From: Chryseobacterium indologenes
GTDB taxonomy: Bacteria > Bacteroidota > Bacteroidia > Flavobacteriales > Weeksellaceae
Direction: 5' to 3'
Assembly: GCF_018362995.1 (NCBI RefSeq)
Contig: NZ_CP074372.1
Coordinates: forward strand, 496,001-560,000
Length of the DNA stretch: 64,000 nucleotides
The notes beneath the pieces are model-generated. The model had not been told where the DNA came from. It ran no database searches and saw nothing but the letters and a program-made list of their open reading frames with translations. How positions within the stretch are numbered: the first letter of the stretch is position 1; the number at the start of each line of letters is the position of its first letter. The translations under genes were made by a program, and so were the position numbers. Positions 16,784-26,193 of the stretch are shown here, in pieces.

Positions 16784-16805
16784 CGAAAACTGTCGAAACT
16801 TATCG
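16784..16805. promoter_or_regulatory. phased tandem repeats carrying two CGAAAnnTRTCG motifs
   Basis: Three successive 10-base units, TGTCGAAAAC, TGTCGAAACT and TATCGAATTT (16781-16810), so the TCGAA cores fall on one face of the helix. Two overlapping matches to CGAAAnnTRTCG result. The remainder of 16673-16999 has no other visible feature. Upstream of the HTH gene on the minus strand. Confidence 0.45.
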
Positions 16806-16999
16806 AATTTTGTTATTTGCTGGTTAATTTTGGCTTTTGGGGAAAAGTGGTCCATGAAAAATGTAGACTTTTAAATCGGATCTTTAAACCTGATTTTTAT
16901 AGGATAAATTGAAAATAACTAGCTTTCATTTGCTATCAGAATCATATAAATTACCGATTTTGATAAAAGATATACTCCAATTTTTAATTTTTGAAATGT

Positions 17000-18478
17000 T
17001 TATATTAATCCTTTCAGAATTTTTACACTCTGATTAAGCTGATCTATAGTGGAAGAGGCAAAACCCAGGCGTATTGCATTTTGATCATATACCTCATATT
17101 TATGCAAACTGCCATCTGAGATATATAAGCTTTTTGAATAGGCTTTTTTTGCCAGTTCTTCAAGATTGATGCTCTTGTCAAACTTTGTCCACACCGTCAT
17201 TCCGCCTTCAGGAACTGAAAAATCTACTGTTTCGCAAAGTTCAGTTTTCAATAAATTACAGAAATGATCCCGTCTGTCCTGATATATACTTAAAGCTTTT
17301 CTTGTATAACGCTGTACAGTTCCGTCATTTATAATATCTGCAATGGCATTATCAAGGATATGATCCCCCTGCCGGTCCAGCAGTATACGTATATTGGAAA
17401 GATGTTTAATGACATTTTCTGAAGCCACCAGATAGCCCATACGAAATGCAGGAGAAAAGCTTTTGCTGAAAGAGCCGCAATAGATAACCATTCCGTTTTC
17501 ATCCGCGCTGGCCAGCGGAAGTAAAGGACGGCGGCTATAATGAAAGTCAAAATCGTAGTCGTCTTCAAAAATAATAAAACCATATTCACTGGCAAGTCTC
17601 AACAGCTCCAGCCTTCTGTCAATACGGAGCGATACCGTAGTTGGATAATGGTGGTGCGGGGTTACATATACCATTCTCACTTTGATTCTTTTACAGATCT
17701 TTTTCAGTTCGTCCACACATAATCCATGCTCATCTACCGGAATACTTATATGTCTGGCTTTGGCATGTATAAAATTGTGTTCTGCACGCTGCCATCCCGG
17801 AATTCCTGATACTATTACATCTCCGGGGTTTATCAGCCCTGTACAGACAAGATTGATTCCCATCATGGTTCCGCGGACGGATAATATATTTTTCAGAGAA
17901 GTTTTTAGCCCTCTGGTTTCGTTCAAATGGTTGGAGAGGGTCGTTTTATAGAACTCGGAGCCATCGGGAAAACTGTAGCCACCGAATTTATCATATAAAC
18001 CACTTCTGGTCAGCTGGTTTCTGTAGGCTCTGTAAAGTTCTTTTAATGGTGCCAGCTTAGGATCCGGATGCCCATCATCCAGATGAAGATCTGAACTGGG
18101 AATAAAGTAAGGATTAGGCAGATAAAGTTTTTCATGCAGTTCAAACCCCGCTGTTTTAATTCCTTTATTGCTTATCATGTCCTGAAGCTTTTCAGGATCG
18201 GGTTCCGGAATGTGTGAGGAGACAAAGGTTCCGCGCCCAACGAAACTTTCCAGCCAGCCCTGCATCTGTAATTCATCAAACGCTTTGGATACCGTTATCC
18301 GATTGATATTGAATATTTTTGCTATGTCCCTTGAAGAAGGCAGTTTTTGCCCTGTTTTTAGTTTTCCTTGCCTGATAAGAATTAAAATTTCATCTGATAA
18401 TTGAAGATATACTGCCCGGTTGGAAGCAGGATCAATTGTGATATGACTCAGTAAACTTCCAATAATTGGACTATTCAT
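17000..18478 (-). CDS. MocR-type regulator (GntR HTH plus PLP aminotransferase domain)
   Basis: A 492-residue fusion. Residues about 18-85 form a GntR winged helix (LSDEILILIRQGKLKTGQKLPSSRD, shown in part; SKAFDELQMQGWLESFVGRG). The rest is a class I aminotransferase fold with the PLP lysine in SGSFSKSFSPAFRMGY-like context (GSFSKSF) and VYVTPHHHYPT. MocR/PdxR proteins use PLP or amino-acid adducts as signals. It diverges from a GNAT gene; an inverted repeat ATATTGGA-N12-TCCAATAT sits between the two starts and is a likely operator. No PLP-synthesis gene is adjacent, so a PdxR role is not supported here. Confidence 0.88.
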   Translation of the reverse strand: MNSPIIGSLLSHITIDPASNRAVYLQLSDEILILIRQGKLKTGQKLPSSRDIAKIFNINRITVSKAFDELQMQGWLESFVGRGTFVSSHIPEPDPEKLQDMISNKGIKTAGFELHEKLYLPNPYFIPSSDLHLDDGHPDPKLAPLKELYRAYRNQLTRSGLYDKFGGYSFPDGSEFYKTTLSNHLNETRGLKTSLKNILSVRGTMMGINLVCTGLINPGDVIVSGIPGWQRAEHNFIHAKARHISIPVDEHGLCVDELKKICKRIKVRMVYVTPHHHYPTTVSLRIDRRLELLRLASEYGFIIFEDDYDFDFHYSRRPLLPLASADENGMVIYCGSFSKSFSPAFRMGYLVASENVIKHLSNIRILLDRQGDHILDNAIADIINDGTVQRYTRKALSIYQDRRDHFCNLLKTELCETVDFSVPEGGMTVWTKFDKSINLEELAKKAYSKSLYISDGSLHKYEVYDQNAIRLGFASSTIDQLNQSVKILKGLI

Positions 18479-18485
18479 TTTATTT

Positions 18486-18513
18486 ATATTGGACTACAAA
18501 TATACTCCAATAT
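18486..18513. promoter_or_regulatory. inverted-repeat operator in the MocR/GNAT divergent promoter
   Basis: ATATTGGA (18486-18493) and TCCAATAT (18506-18513), a perfect 8-base inverted repeat with a 12-base spacer, centred 22 bases from the MocR start. A -7 box TAATTTTG for the plus-strand gene lies at 18519-18526, so the repeat covers its -33 region. Autoregulation by MocR is inferred. Confidence 0.55.
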
Positions 18514-18550
18514 GCTGCTAATTTTGTTGTTGTTAAATAAAAATATCAGC

Positions 18551-19015
18551 ATGAATAATAACGAAATCAAAATAAGAAAAGCCATTGAAGCAGATAGTGA
18601 AAAGGTCTGGAGCTTAATGAAAGATCTGGCGGTATTTGAACATTATGATGATTCTTTTGCGATAACACCTCAGATTGTTGCAGAAAGTGGGTTTAGAAAA
18701 ACACCTCCTGATTTCTATTGTATCGTTGCAGAAGATAAAGATAAGATTGCCGGAATACTTGTTTATTATTTTTTGCCTTATACGGCTCAGAACAGGCCTG
18801 CTGTCTATATGAAAGAACTGTATGTGGATGATCATTATCGCGGAAAGAAGATCGGTGAGCAATTGATGGATACTCTTCGTGAAGAAGCAAAAACATATGG
18901 ATGTACTCAAATAAAATGGACTGTTGCCCCCTGGAATGAAGGTGGAAAAAAGTTCTATGATCGGCTTGGTGCCAAAGAAAATACGGACTGGCTCAATTAT
19001 GAATGGAGCATCTGA
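18551..19015 (+). CDS. GNAT-family N-acetyltransferase
   Basis: Start set at the ATG at 18551 (MNNNEIKIRKAIEAD); the longer frame from 18512 would begin inside the promoter and inverted repeat. 154 residues with the GNAT motif A (LYVDDHYRGKKIGEQLMD, about residues 81-98; R/K-x-x-G-x-G/A type pyrophosphate loop) and C-terminal W-N-E-x-G-x-K-F-Y-D motif B. It transfers acetyl from acetyl-CoA, possibly to a diamine or similar amine, since the N-terminal layout resembles spermidine/thialysine acetyltransferases. Divergent from and probably controlled by the MocR-type regulator. Confidence 0.85.
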   Translation: MNNNEIKIRKAIEADSEKVWSLMKDLAVFEHYDDSFAITPQIVAESGFRKTPPDFYCIVAEDKDKIAGILVYYFLPYTAQNRPAVYMKELYVDDHYRGKKIGEQLMDTLREEAKTYGCTQIKWTVAPWNEGGKKFYDRLGAKENTDWLNYEWSI

Positions 19016-19054
19016 ACAGATAGAATTAATAAAAATATTTAAAACAGAAATAAT

Positions 19055-19606
19055 ATGAAATTTAGTATTCAACCTCATTTAGAAACTGAAAAAGTAAATT
19101 TATATCCTTTGAGTGAAGAGGATTTTGAAGAAGTATATGCAGCAGCGGCTGATCCTAAAGTCTGGGAGCAGCATCCCAGTAAAGACCGATGGAAAAAAGA
19201 AGTATTCCAAGTGTTTTTTGACGGAGCCATTCAAAGTAAAGGTGCATTCCGGGTGGTTGATAAATTCACAGGAAAGATTGTAGGGAGTACCCGTTTTTAT
19301 GATTATAATCCCAATGAAAACAGTATTTTTATAGGGTATACCTTTTATTCGGTGGATTGCTGGGGTAAAGGAATAAATCCTGTTGTGAAAGCGGTCATGC
19401 TAAACTATATTTTTCAGTATGTTCAAAAAGTGTATTTCCAGATTGGAGCCAATAATGTCCGTTCACAAATAGCAATTGGAAGAATTGGAGCGGAAAAGGT
19501 AGGTGAAGAGGAAGTAAGTTATTTTGGAGAAAATTCTTCATTGAATTATACCTATGAAATATCAAAAGAGAAATGGGAAGCTTATTGCAGTTCTGTAAAA
19601 AAATAA
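19055..19606 (+). CDS. GNAT-family N-acetyltransferase (RimJ-like)
   Basis: A 183-residue acetyltransferase of the RimJ/RimL-like branch: LETEKVNLYPLSEEDFEEVY at the N-terminus, GSTRFYDYNPNENSIFIGYT in the middle, and a CWGKGINP acetyl-CoA-binding turn followed by VYFQIGANNVRSQIAI. It follows the previous GNAT gene by 39 bases on the same strand, so the pair is probably one transcript. Substrate unknown; members acetylate protein N-termini or small amines. Confidence 0.85.
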   Translation: MKFSIQPHLETEKVNLYPLSEEDFEEVYAAAADPKVWEQHPSKDRWKKEVFQVFFDGAIQSKGAFRVVDKFTGKIVGSTRFYDYNPNENSIFIGYTFYSVDCWGKGINPVVKAVMLNYIFQYVQKVYFQIGANNVRSQIAIGRIGAEKVGEEEVSYFGENSSLNYTYEISKEKWEAYCSSVKK

Positions 19607-19703
19607 ATTAAAGAGGAGATCATATTATTATCGTTTTGAACTAACCAGATAGAGTAAATTTTAATACCTTTAACTTTCAAATCATTAAAATTTTAAATCA
19701 TCC

Positions 19704-20246
19704 ATGAAGACGAAACCATTAACTTTCATCTTAATCCTTTTTTTCCAACTGGTAAGTATCACAGCATTTTCACAGAAAACAGCAGTTCTAAACTCTTTAT
19801 TAGATAAAAATTCAGAATTTATTTTTCCACAGACTCCCGATAAGATCTCAAAAGCATTGAACACAAAACCTGTTTTTTATGAAGATGCCAATGAGGAAAA
19901 ATATGTGAAATGGCCTACAAAAACAGGCCTGGAACTTTATTGCAGTCCTGGGAAAAACAATGTGATTGATGAGATGTTTTTTACCATTTCAGACAATAAG
20001 CCCGTAGTGATAGAAGGACTTCCATTTGGTCTTATCATGAATAAAAGTACATTGCAGGACTGCAAAACCAAGTTCAGTAAATATAATGCTAAAACGCAGA
20101 AACTTGGTGCAGACAGTGAATTCCCGGGAGGTTCAAAACTGATTTTTAAGAGAGGAAAACATTATGCAGCCTTGTTTTTTGATAATAAAAATCTGCTAAA
20201 ATCTTTAGGACTTACCACAGAACTGATTGATCCTGCTGCCAATTAA
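19704..20246 (+). CDS. secreted protein of unknown function
   Basis: A 180-residue protein with a signal peptide (hydrophobic core about 7-20, ending TAFSQ). No recognised domain. The mature part is mixed alpha/beta with FPQTPDKISKALNTKP and FGLIMNKSTLQDCKTKF, which reads like a helix-and-strand unit resembling small periplasmic binding modules. No catalytic pattern seen. A terminator follows at 20271, so it may stand alone. Confidence 0.6.
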   Translation: MKTKPLTFILILFFQLVSITAFSQKTAVLNSLLDKNSEFIFPQTPDKISKALNTKPVFYEDANEEKYVKWPTKTGLELYCSPGKNNVIDEMFFTISDNKPVVIEGLPFGLIMNKSTLQDCKTKFSKYNAKTQKLGADSEFPGGSKLIFKRGKHYAALFFDNKNLLKSLGLTTELIDPAAN

Positions 20247-20270
20247 TTTTAATAAACTTTCAAATACTAT

Positions 20271-20299
20271 AAAATCCGTCACTTTTTGGCGGATTTTTT
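20271..20299 (+). terminator. rho-independent terminator
   Basis: AAAATCCGTCA pairs with TGGCGGATTTT (11 pairs with one G-U) around loop CTTTT, followed by T residues. Ends the secreted-protein transcript. Confidence 0.75.
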
Positions 20300-20467
20300 C
20301 AATGTATTGAATGAAGTGTGACTGAGTAAAAATGATCTATTTCATTCGTTCGTAAAAATCCTCCATTCATTTCTTTATTTCCTGAGTTCATTGTTTTCTG
20401 ATTGAATTGCAGATGCAGATAGAATAGCTTTGACTTATCAAAACAGAAACAATTAAGATTATAAGCT

Positions 20468-21208
20468 ATGAACAGAGAATTAATTTTTTTAAGAACATTT
20501 GCTTTTGCAGCAGTCATTGGAATTGTATTTTTAACAGCTTCAGCTTTCAAAACAGACGGGCATGAGAAATTTACGGAGATTGATGTTGAAAGAATCAATA
20601 TCGTTGAAAAAGATGGTACTGTGAAGATGATCATTACCAATGTGGGAAAATTTCCCAACGGAGAAGATAAAATAAATGGAAGTCCGACCAATAAAACAAG
20701 AAAAAAACGCTCAGGCATGCTTTTCTTCAATGAAGACGGAATAGAATGTGGTGGCTTTATTTATGATGGACAGAAAAATAAAAACGGCCACAGTTCAGGA
20801 TTATCTCTGACGTATGATCAGTATGACGGGGATCAGGTAATGCAGCTTTTGACTCAGGATTATAAGAAAGGAGATAAAAGAGTAGTGGCGAGCGGGCTTT
20901 ATTTCAATGATCGTCCATCAAAAGAATCACAAATAAAAACCGGAGAAATCTTTGCAGAACTGGACCAGATAAAAGATCAGGAAGCTGCCCGGAAAAAATA
21001 TAAAGAATATGAACAGCAGGGATTGATTGGAGGAGCACCAAGAATGATGCTTGGGAAAACCAAAGATGAACAGAACGGATTGTTCTTATTTGACAGTAAA
21101 GGCCAGCCGCGAGCCAGATTCTGCGTAGATAAAAATAACGAAGCAAAACTGGATTTCTTAGACGATGAAGGAAACGTTACCGCATCATTTCCCGAAAAGA
21201 AAAAATAA
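20468..21208 (+). CDS. exported protein of unknown function
   Basis: A 246-residue protein with one N-terminal hydrophobic segment (about residues 8-26), so exported or membrane-anchored. It carries three similar beta units of the type V-E-R-I-N-I-V-E-K-D-G-T-V-K-M-I, GLFLFDSKGQPRARFCVDK and AKLDFLDDEGNVTASF, suggesting a repeat-built beta fold displayed in the periplasm or on the surface. No enzyme motif. It stands between the previous terminator and the LytS-type kinase, 68 bases from the latter. Function unknown. Confidence 0.6.
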   Translation: MNRELIFLRTFAFAAVIGIVFLTASAFKTDGHEKFTEIDVERINIVEKDGTVKMIITNVGKFPNGEDKINGSPTNKTRKKRSGMLFFNEDGIECGGFIYDGQKNKNGHSSGLSLTYDQYDGDQVMQLLTQDYKKGDKRVVASGLYFNDRPSKESQIKTGEIFAELDQIKDQEAARKKYKEYEQQGLIGGAPRMMLGKTKDEQNGLFLFDSKGQPRARFCVDKNNEAKLDFLDDEGNVTASFPEKKK

Positions 21209-21276
21209 TAATACAAAGAAACAGCCCTGTAAAAATATAGGGCTATTTTTGTAAAAAATGACCATTTATAAAGCCG

Positions 21277-22299
21277 ATGAAAACCATATTAAAACGGATT
21301 AATCAACACAGGTATTTTCTCCTGTTTATCCTTTTGTTTGCCTATGTACAGTCTATCCATACCCGGATAGGAATAAGAAGAACATTAGATTGGTATATTT
21401 TTACACCGGAAGCTGCAGTTGTCACCCTCATTAGTGCCTGTATCCTGTTTTTTGTGATTGATTTTTTCATTAAAAACTGGCAGAAGTCAGTAACATTCAG
21501 CATCGCGGAAATCCTTAAAATATTCAGTTCTTCACTGTTGACATACCTTGTGGTGATGAAGATAATAGGCTTTTTGATTGCTTTTGCTTTTGGAAAGATT
21601 GAGAAAAATTTTAATCAGGAAGTAGTTATTCTCTCCACTTTTTCGGATTTAATCGGAGGCTTTATTTACGGAAGTTTTTATCTGGCATACCGTTACTACA
21701 AGAAGAATACAGACTATCAGAAACAGCTTGCCCTTTATGATCATGCGTTGTCTGAAAGTAAAATTAATCAGTTGAAAGCCCAGCTTAATCCTCATTTTTT
21801 GTTCAATAATCTCAATATTCTGGACCAGCTCATAGAAGAAGATAAACGAAAAGCTTCCGACTTTCTCAATGAATTTGCCGAGATATACCGTTATGTTTTA
21901 GATGTTTCCGATAAAAAATTAGTAGCTGTGGAAGAAGAACTTGCTTTTGCAGAGAAATATTTTAATCTGATACAATATAAATACGGAAATGCCTATTCAT
22001 TAAAAATAAATCATATAAAATCTTCAGGAAATATTATTCCGCTTTCATTACAGCTGCTGCTGGAGAATGCCGTTCAGCATAATCTTGGAACTCATGACCA
22101 TCCTGTTTCGGTCACCATAAATCTGGATCAGACAATAACCGTTTCCAATAATGTGATACCTAAACGTAACAATAAAAAAACTTCAGGAAGAGCCTTGAAC
22201 AATCTTAAAGAGCAATATGCGTTATTAAGCGACCAACAGGTAGAAATATCAAAATCAGAAATCGGATTTGCTGTAAAACTTCCTATAATTCCAGTATAA
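21277..22299 (+). CDS. LytS-family sensor histidine kinase
   Basis: A 340-residue membrane kinase. Four membrane helices occupy about residues 12-140, with no large extracytoplasmic sensor. The His_kinase motif LKAQLNPHFLFNNLN places the phospho-accepting His at 173, and an HATPase domain follows (SLQLLLENAVQHNLG with the N-box; weak G boxes near GRALNNLKEQYALL). It is 3 bases from the LytTR response regulator, forming a two-component pair of the LytS/AlgZ type that usually controls envelope or surface functions. Signal unknown. Confidence 0.9.
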   Translation: MKTILKRINQHRYFLLFILLFAYVQSIHTRIGIRRTLDWYIFTPEAAVVTLISACILFFVIDFFIKNWQKSVTFSIAEILKIFSSSLLTYLVVMKIIGFLIAFAFGKIEKNFNQEVVILSTFSDLIGGFIYGSFYLAYRYYKKNTDYQKQLALYDHALSESKINQLKAQLNPHFLFNNLNILDQLIEEDKRKASDFLNEFAEIYRYVLDVSDKKLVAVEEELAFAEKYFNLIQYKYGNAYSLKINHIKSSGNIIPLSLQLLLENAVQHNLGTHDHPVSVTINLDQTITVSNNVIPKRNNKKTSGRALNNLKEQYALLSDQQVEISKSEIGFAVKLPIIPV

Positions 22300-22302
22300 A
22301 AT

Positions 22303-23070
22303 ATGATAAAAGTTATAATTATCGAAGACGAAATCCCTGCCAGAAAAAAGCTAAAACGTTTTATCAGCGAATTAAAAGAACCGGTTGAGATTCTTGCGGA
22401 GATTGATAACGTAGAAGAAGCTGTTGTTTTTTTAAGAAAATCAACAGTAGACCTGATCTTTTCTGATATAGAGTTATTGGATGGAAATGCCTTTGAAATC
22501 TACGATCAGGTGAGTGTTTCAAGTCCAATAATCTTTACGACAGCTTACGATCAGTTCTGGATGAATGCTTTTGAAAGTAACGGCATAGAATATCTTTTAA
22601 AACCTTTTTTACAAGAGCGTTTCCAAAAAGCCTGGGACAAATTTATTTTATTGAGAACCTCTGCATCAGAACAGAATGAGGTTTTGGTAAAACTTCAGCA
22701 AATGCTTAATAATAGTCATACAGAGAAAAAATATAAAAAAAGATTTACAGTCTCCTCACACCAGGGAATTTACTTTGTCAATACTGAAGATATCACTTTC
22801 TTTGAAGCAGAAGAGGGAATTGTCTTTGCTTTCGATACCACAGGAAAGAAATATTTGTTGAATGAATCTACGCTAAAAGAAATTGAAAATCAGCTTAGTC
22901 CTTCAGATTTTTTCAGAATTAACCGCAGTGAAATCGTTCAGAAAATACATGTTGAAAGAATAGAGCGTTACAATAAAAATACGCTGTCTATCCAAATAAA
23001 AGGACAGAAAGCCCATCTGGTGACAAGCCAAAGCAACACAGCTGCTTTCAGAAAATGGATTGAAGAATAG
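22303..23070 (+). CDS. LytTR-family response regulator
   Basis: A 255-residue regulator: receiver domain with acidic pocket IIEDE and phospho-acceptor Asp55 (LIFSDIELLDG), then a C-terminal LytTR DNA-binding domain (FFEAEEGIVFAFDTTGKKYLL; FFRINRSEIV; IQIKGQKAHLVTSQSN). Partner of the kinase 3 bases upstream. Targets are probably imperfect direct repeats in promoters; none can be assigned. No clear terminator follows; 23071-23420 holds no gene that I can support. Confidence 0.93.
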   Translation: MIKVIIIEDEIPARKKLKRFISELKEPVEILAEIDNVEEAVVFLRKSTVDLIFSDIELLDGNAFEIYDQVSVSSPIIFTTAYDQFWMNAFESNGIEYLLKPFLQERFQKAWDKFILLRTSASEQNEVLVKLQQMLNNSHTEKKYKKRFTVSSHQGIYFVNTEDITFFEAEEGIVFAFDTTGKKYLLNESTLKEIENQLSPSDFFRINRSEIVQKIHVERIERYNKNTLSIQIKGQKAHLVTSQSNTAAFRKWIEE

Positions 23071-23420
23071 GGATTAAAATTTTTCACTAAAATGATATAA
23101 AAAAGATCATTTAATATCAAAAGATAAGCATTCATAATTTTAAAAAAAACAGCACTTCAGTTTCAGGTTGAAAAACGATAACAAGTAGGCTGTTTCTTTA
23201 AAGTTGTTTGATTTTTTCATGACATATCTTAAGGATTTAGTAACAAAAAACAAGCAGAATAATCTAAATTACAATGTCTGTTGAATGAAAAATATATTTT
23301 TAATAATAACAAAATCAATAGGTTATAGTTAAATAATTATTGTTTGCATAAAATAGCTTTCATGTTTTTATAAAATACCTATATTTACCACCAAGGAGTT
23401 CTTAACATCTTCTTTATCAA

Positions 23421-23620
23421 CCGAAACTGGTTACGCTTAGCTGTGTCTTAAAAGGGAATCGTGTGCAAATCACGAACTGTCGCGCAACTGTAAGTAACAT
23501 CAAGGTTTTTATCAAAAAGGTTCACTGTATACCTCGTTATATGGGAAGGACGATAAAAACTGTTACAAGTCAGGAGACCTGCCTGTTTCGAATTGACGAT
23601 GCTTTCGCGGTCTGAAGCTT
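23421..23620 (+). promoter_or_regulatory. cobalamin riboswitch upstream of prpBCD
   Basis: Contains the conserved cobalamin-riboswitch blocks GGGAATCGTGTG, AATCACGAACTGTCGCGCAA, CTGTAAGTAACAT, then GTTACAAGTCAGGAGACCTGCC (in part) about 70 bases later. It is followed by a hairpin GCTTTCGCGGTCTGAAGC (23601-23618) whose loop CGCG can pair with the CGCG of the aptamer, as in the L5-L13 kissing interaction. A near-copy lies at 28424-28612. Binding of adenosyl- or other cobalamin should turn off the methylcitrate genes downstream. Ends are approximate. Confidence 0.92.
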
Positions 23621-23833
23621 ATAGTCAGGTATGATACGATATGGATAACAGTGGGATCAATATATTTTGTCGGCTCATGTTATTTTTGTGATGCAGATAT
23701 GTAGTGGAGTAATATGCTATTTCATTATCATGTATTCATCGTATTTTCCTTTTCCATATTTTTCTTTCTCACAGGCATTGTGAAGTTTATCAGGAACTTT
23801 TTATGAGGATTTAATCAATATAAAAAGTGTAAT

Positions 23834-24055
23834 ATGTATCTATTCGATTTCGGTTATTCATGCAGGAGCAGTAAATCTGGAGATAATCAGGTTTGCAGAG
23901 AGGTAATGGGGTATAATTCCGGATTACAAAAAACAAATAACACAGAGCAGCTTTCTTTTGATTGCCTTTTTACCACGTCATGGAATGGTGGCTGTTATTG
24001 CTCCTATTCATGGTCTTCTGTGAACAAATTTCAACTAAACAATAAAATATTATAA
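23834..24055 (+). CDS. possible 73-residue Cys-rich leader protein between riboswitch and prpB
   Basis: An ATG-started frame whose TAA overlaps the prpB start as TAATG, the arrangement of translational coupling. The product has six Cys and several aromatic residues (CLFTTSW, CYCSYSW) and no signal peptide. I do not recognise a family. It lies after the riboswitch, so it would be made only when prpBCD is. It may be a chance frame within the leader RNA; codon use does not settle this. Confidence 0.3.
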   Translation: MYLFDFGYSCRSSKSGDNQVCREVMGYNSGLQKTNNTEQLSFDCLFTTSWNGGCYCSYSWSSVNKFQLNNKIL

Positions 24056-24951
24056 TGACTACAAGTGAAAGTTTGAAGTCTCCCGGTATGAAATTCCGGG
24101 AGGCCATGCGAAAAGAAAGTCCACTTCAGATTGTTGGAGCCATTAATGCTAATCATGCGCTGTTGGCACAACAGGCTGGTTTCAATGCAATTTATCTTTC
24201 AGGAGGTGGTGTTGCTGCAGGCTCTCTGGGTATTCCGGATTTGGGAATTACCACGCTGGAAGATGTATTGATTGATGTTCAGCGTATTACTAATGTTTGT
24301 GATTTGCCATTGATGGTAGATGTTGATACCGGATTTGGACCTTCAGCATTCAATGTGGCAAGAACTGTAAAATCATTGATTAAAGCCGGAGCTGCGGCAC
24401 TCCATATTGAAGATCAGGTAGGTGCAAAACGCTGTGGACACCGCCCGGGAAAAGAAGTGGTAACCAAAGAAGAAATGGTAGACAGGCTGAAAGCTGCAGC
24501 AGATGCCCGTACTGATGAGAACTTTGTAATTGGTGCCCGTACCGATGCCTTTGCTAATGAAGGATTGGAAAAAACATTGGAAAGAGCAATCGCTTATAAA
24601 GAAGCCGGAGCAGATTTCATCTTTGCAGAAGCAGTTCCTGACCTAAGCTTTTATCAAAAGTTTGTTGAAGCGACAGGAGTTCCTGTACTGGCCAATATTA
24701 CAGAATTCGGGATGATAAAAATGTACACGGTAGAAGAATTAAAAAATGCAGGTGTGGGATTGATACTTTATCCGCTTTCGGCTTTCCGTGCTGCCAATAA
24801 AGCGGCCCAAAATGTATATGAGCACCTTCGTAAAGACGGAACACAGGCCAATGTCTTAGATACCATGCAAACCAGGGAAGAACTTTATCAAAGCATTGGA
24901 TACTACGACTATGAACAAAAATTAGACAACCTTTTTAAACAAAATAAGTGA
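24055..24951 (+). CDS. prpB: methylisocitrate lyase
   Basis: A 298-residue enzyme of the ICL/PEP mutase superfamily that splits 2-methylisocitrate into pyruvate and succinate, the last step of the methylcitrate cycle for propionate. Visible motifs are LSGGGVAAG (about 49-57), DVDTGFG (89-95, metal site), and the catalytic loop [11 protein letters not shown] with Cys127. Length is that of PrpB, not of the larger isocitrate lyases. First of the prpBCD operon, under the cobalamin riboswitch; prpC starts 2 bases after its stop. Confidence 0.92.
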   Translation: MTTSESLKSPGMKFREAMRKESPLQIVGAINANHALLAQQAGFNAIYLSGGGVAAGSLGIPDLGITTLEDVLIDVQRITNVCDLPLMVDVDTGFGPSAFNVARTVKSLIKAGAAALHIEDQVGAKRCGHRPGKEVVTKEEMVDRLKAAADARTDENFVIGARTDAFANEGLEKTLERAIAYKEAGADFIFAEAVPDLSFYQKFVEATGVPVLANITEFGMIKMYTVEELKNAGVGLILYPLSAFRAANKAAQNVYEHLRKDGTQANVLDTMQTREELYQSIGYYDYEQKLDNLFKQNK

Positions 24952-24953
24952 TA

Positions 24954-26108
24954 ATGTCAAATAACAGTGAACCCACATTTAAACCTAAAAAAAGCGTTGC
25001 GCTTTCAGGGGTAGCAGCAGGTAATACTGCGCTTTGCAGTGTCGGAAAAAGTGGCAACGATCTCCATTACAGAGGATATGATATTCTGGATCTGGCAGAG
25101 AAAGCACAATTTGAAGAAGTAGCCTATCTTTTAATCTATGGACAGCTGCCTACCGGAGCGCAATTGAAAAATTATAAAGCCAAGCTGAAATCTTTAAGAG
25201 GACTGCCTCATTCCGTGAGAAACATTCTTAAGAGTATTCCTGCAGCGGCTCACCCTATGGATGTCATGCGTTCTATGGTTTCCGCTATTGGGAGTATTCA
25301 GCCGGAAAAAGATGATCATAATATGGCAGGAGCAAGGGATATTGCAGACAAATTACTGGCATCTTTCAGTTCTGGTCTCCTATACTGGTACCACTATACC
25401 CATAATGGAAAAGAAATTGATGTAGAAACCGATGATGACACGATAGGAGGGCATTTTCTTCACCTTTTGCACGGAAAAAAACCTGCAGATTCCTGGGTGA
25501 AAGCTATGGAAATCTCGTTAAACCTCTATGCAGAACATGAATTTAATGCTTCAACATTTACCAGCCGTGTGATTGCCGGAACAGGATCTGATATTTATTC
25601 AGCCATTACCGGAGCCATTGGTGCCTTAAGAGGACCAAAACATGGAGGAGCTAATGAAGTTGCTTTTGAAATTCAAAGCCGATACAATTCTCCGGATGAA
25701 GCAGAGAGTGACATTCGCCAGCGTATTGCAAACAAAGAAGTGATTATTGGATTCGGACATCCGGTGTATACCATTTCAGATCCGAGAAACGTTGTGATTA
25801 AAAAAGTGGCGAAAGAGCTTTCTGAAGAAGCAGGAGATATGCTGCTGTATACTATTGCTGAAAGACTGGAAACGATCATGTGGGAAGAAAAGAAAATGTT
25901 CCCGAACCTCGATTGGTTCTCCGCTGTTTCTTATCATCTGATGGGAGTTCCTACCTTGATGTTCACCCCGTTATTTGTTATTTCAAGAGTGACCGGATGG
26001 AGTGCTCACATCATAGAACAGAGACAGGATGGAAAGATTATCCGTCCAAGTGCCAACTATACAGGGCCTGAAAATAAAGAATTTGTGTCCATCAACGAAC
26101 GTAAATAA
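24954..26108 (+). CDS. prpC: 2-methylcitrate synthase
   Basis: A 384-residue citrate-synthase-family enzyme that condenses propionyl-CoA with oxaloacetate. Start taken at ATG 24954 (MSNNSEPTF); a GTG 6 bases earlier overlaps the prpB stop. Conserved segments include [13 protein letters not shown], the catalytic His region [13 protein letters not shown], and [13 protein letters not shown] (second His). The short length without an N-terminal extension, and the place between prpB and prpD, favour methylcitrate over citrate synthase. A main citrate synthase is expected elsewhere. Confidence 0.9.
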   Translation: MSNNSEPTFKPKKSVALSGVAAGNTALCSVGKSGNDLHYRGYDILDLAEKAQFEEVAYLLIYGQLPTGAQLKNYKAKLKSLRGLPHSVRNILKSIPAAAHPMDVMRSMVSAIGSIQPEKDDHNMAGARDIADKLLASFSSGLLYWYHYTHNGKEIDVETDDDTIGGHFLHLLHGKKPADSWVKAMEISLNLYAEHEFNASTFTSRVIAGTGSDIYSAITGAIGALRGPKHGGANEVAFEIQSRYNSPDEAESDIRQRIANKEVIIGFGHPVYTISDPRNVVIKKVAKELSEEAGDMLLYTIAERLETIMWEEKKMFPNLDWFSAVSYHLMGVPTLMFTPLFVISRVTGWSAHIIEQRQDGKIIRPSANYTGPENKEFVSINERK

Positions 26109-26193
26109 TGAAATGTAAGAAATGAAAATAAACCATTCATTTTCAATTTTTTACGCTTAACTTTTAATAAAATAAAATTTTCAATAATAAAAA

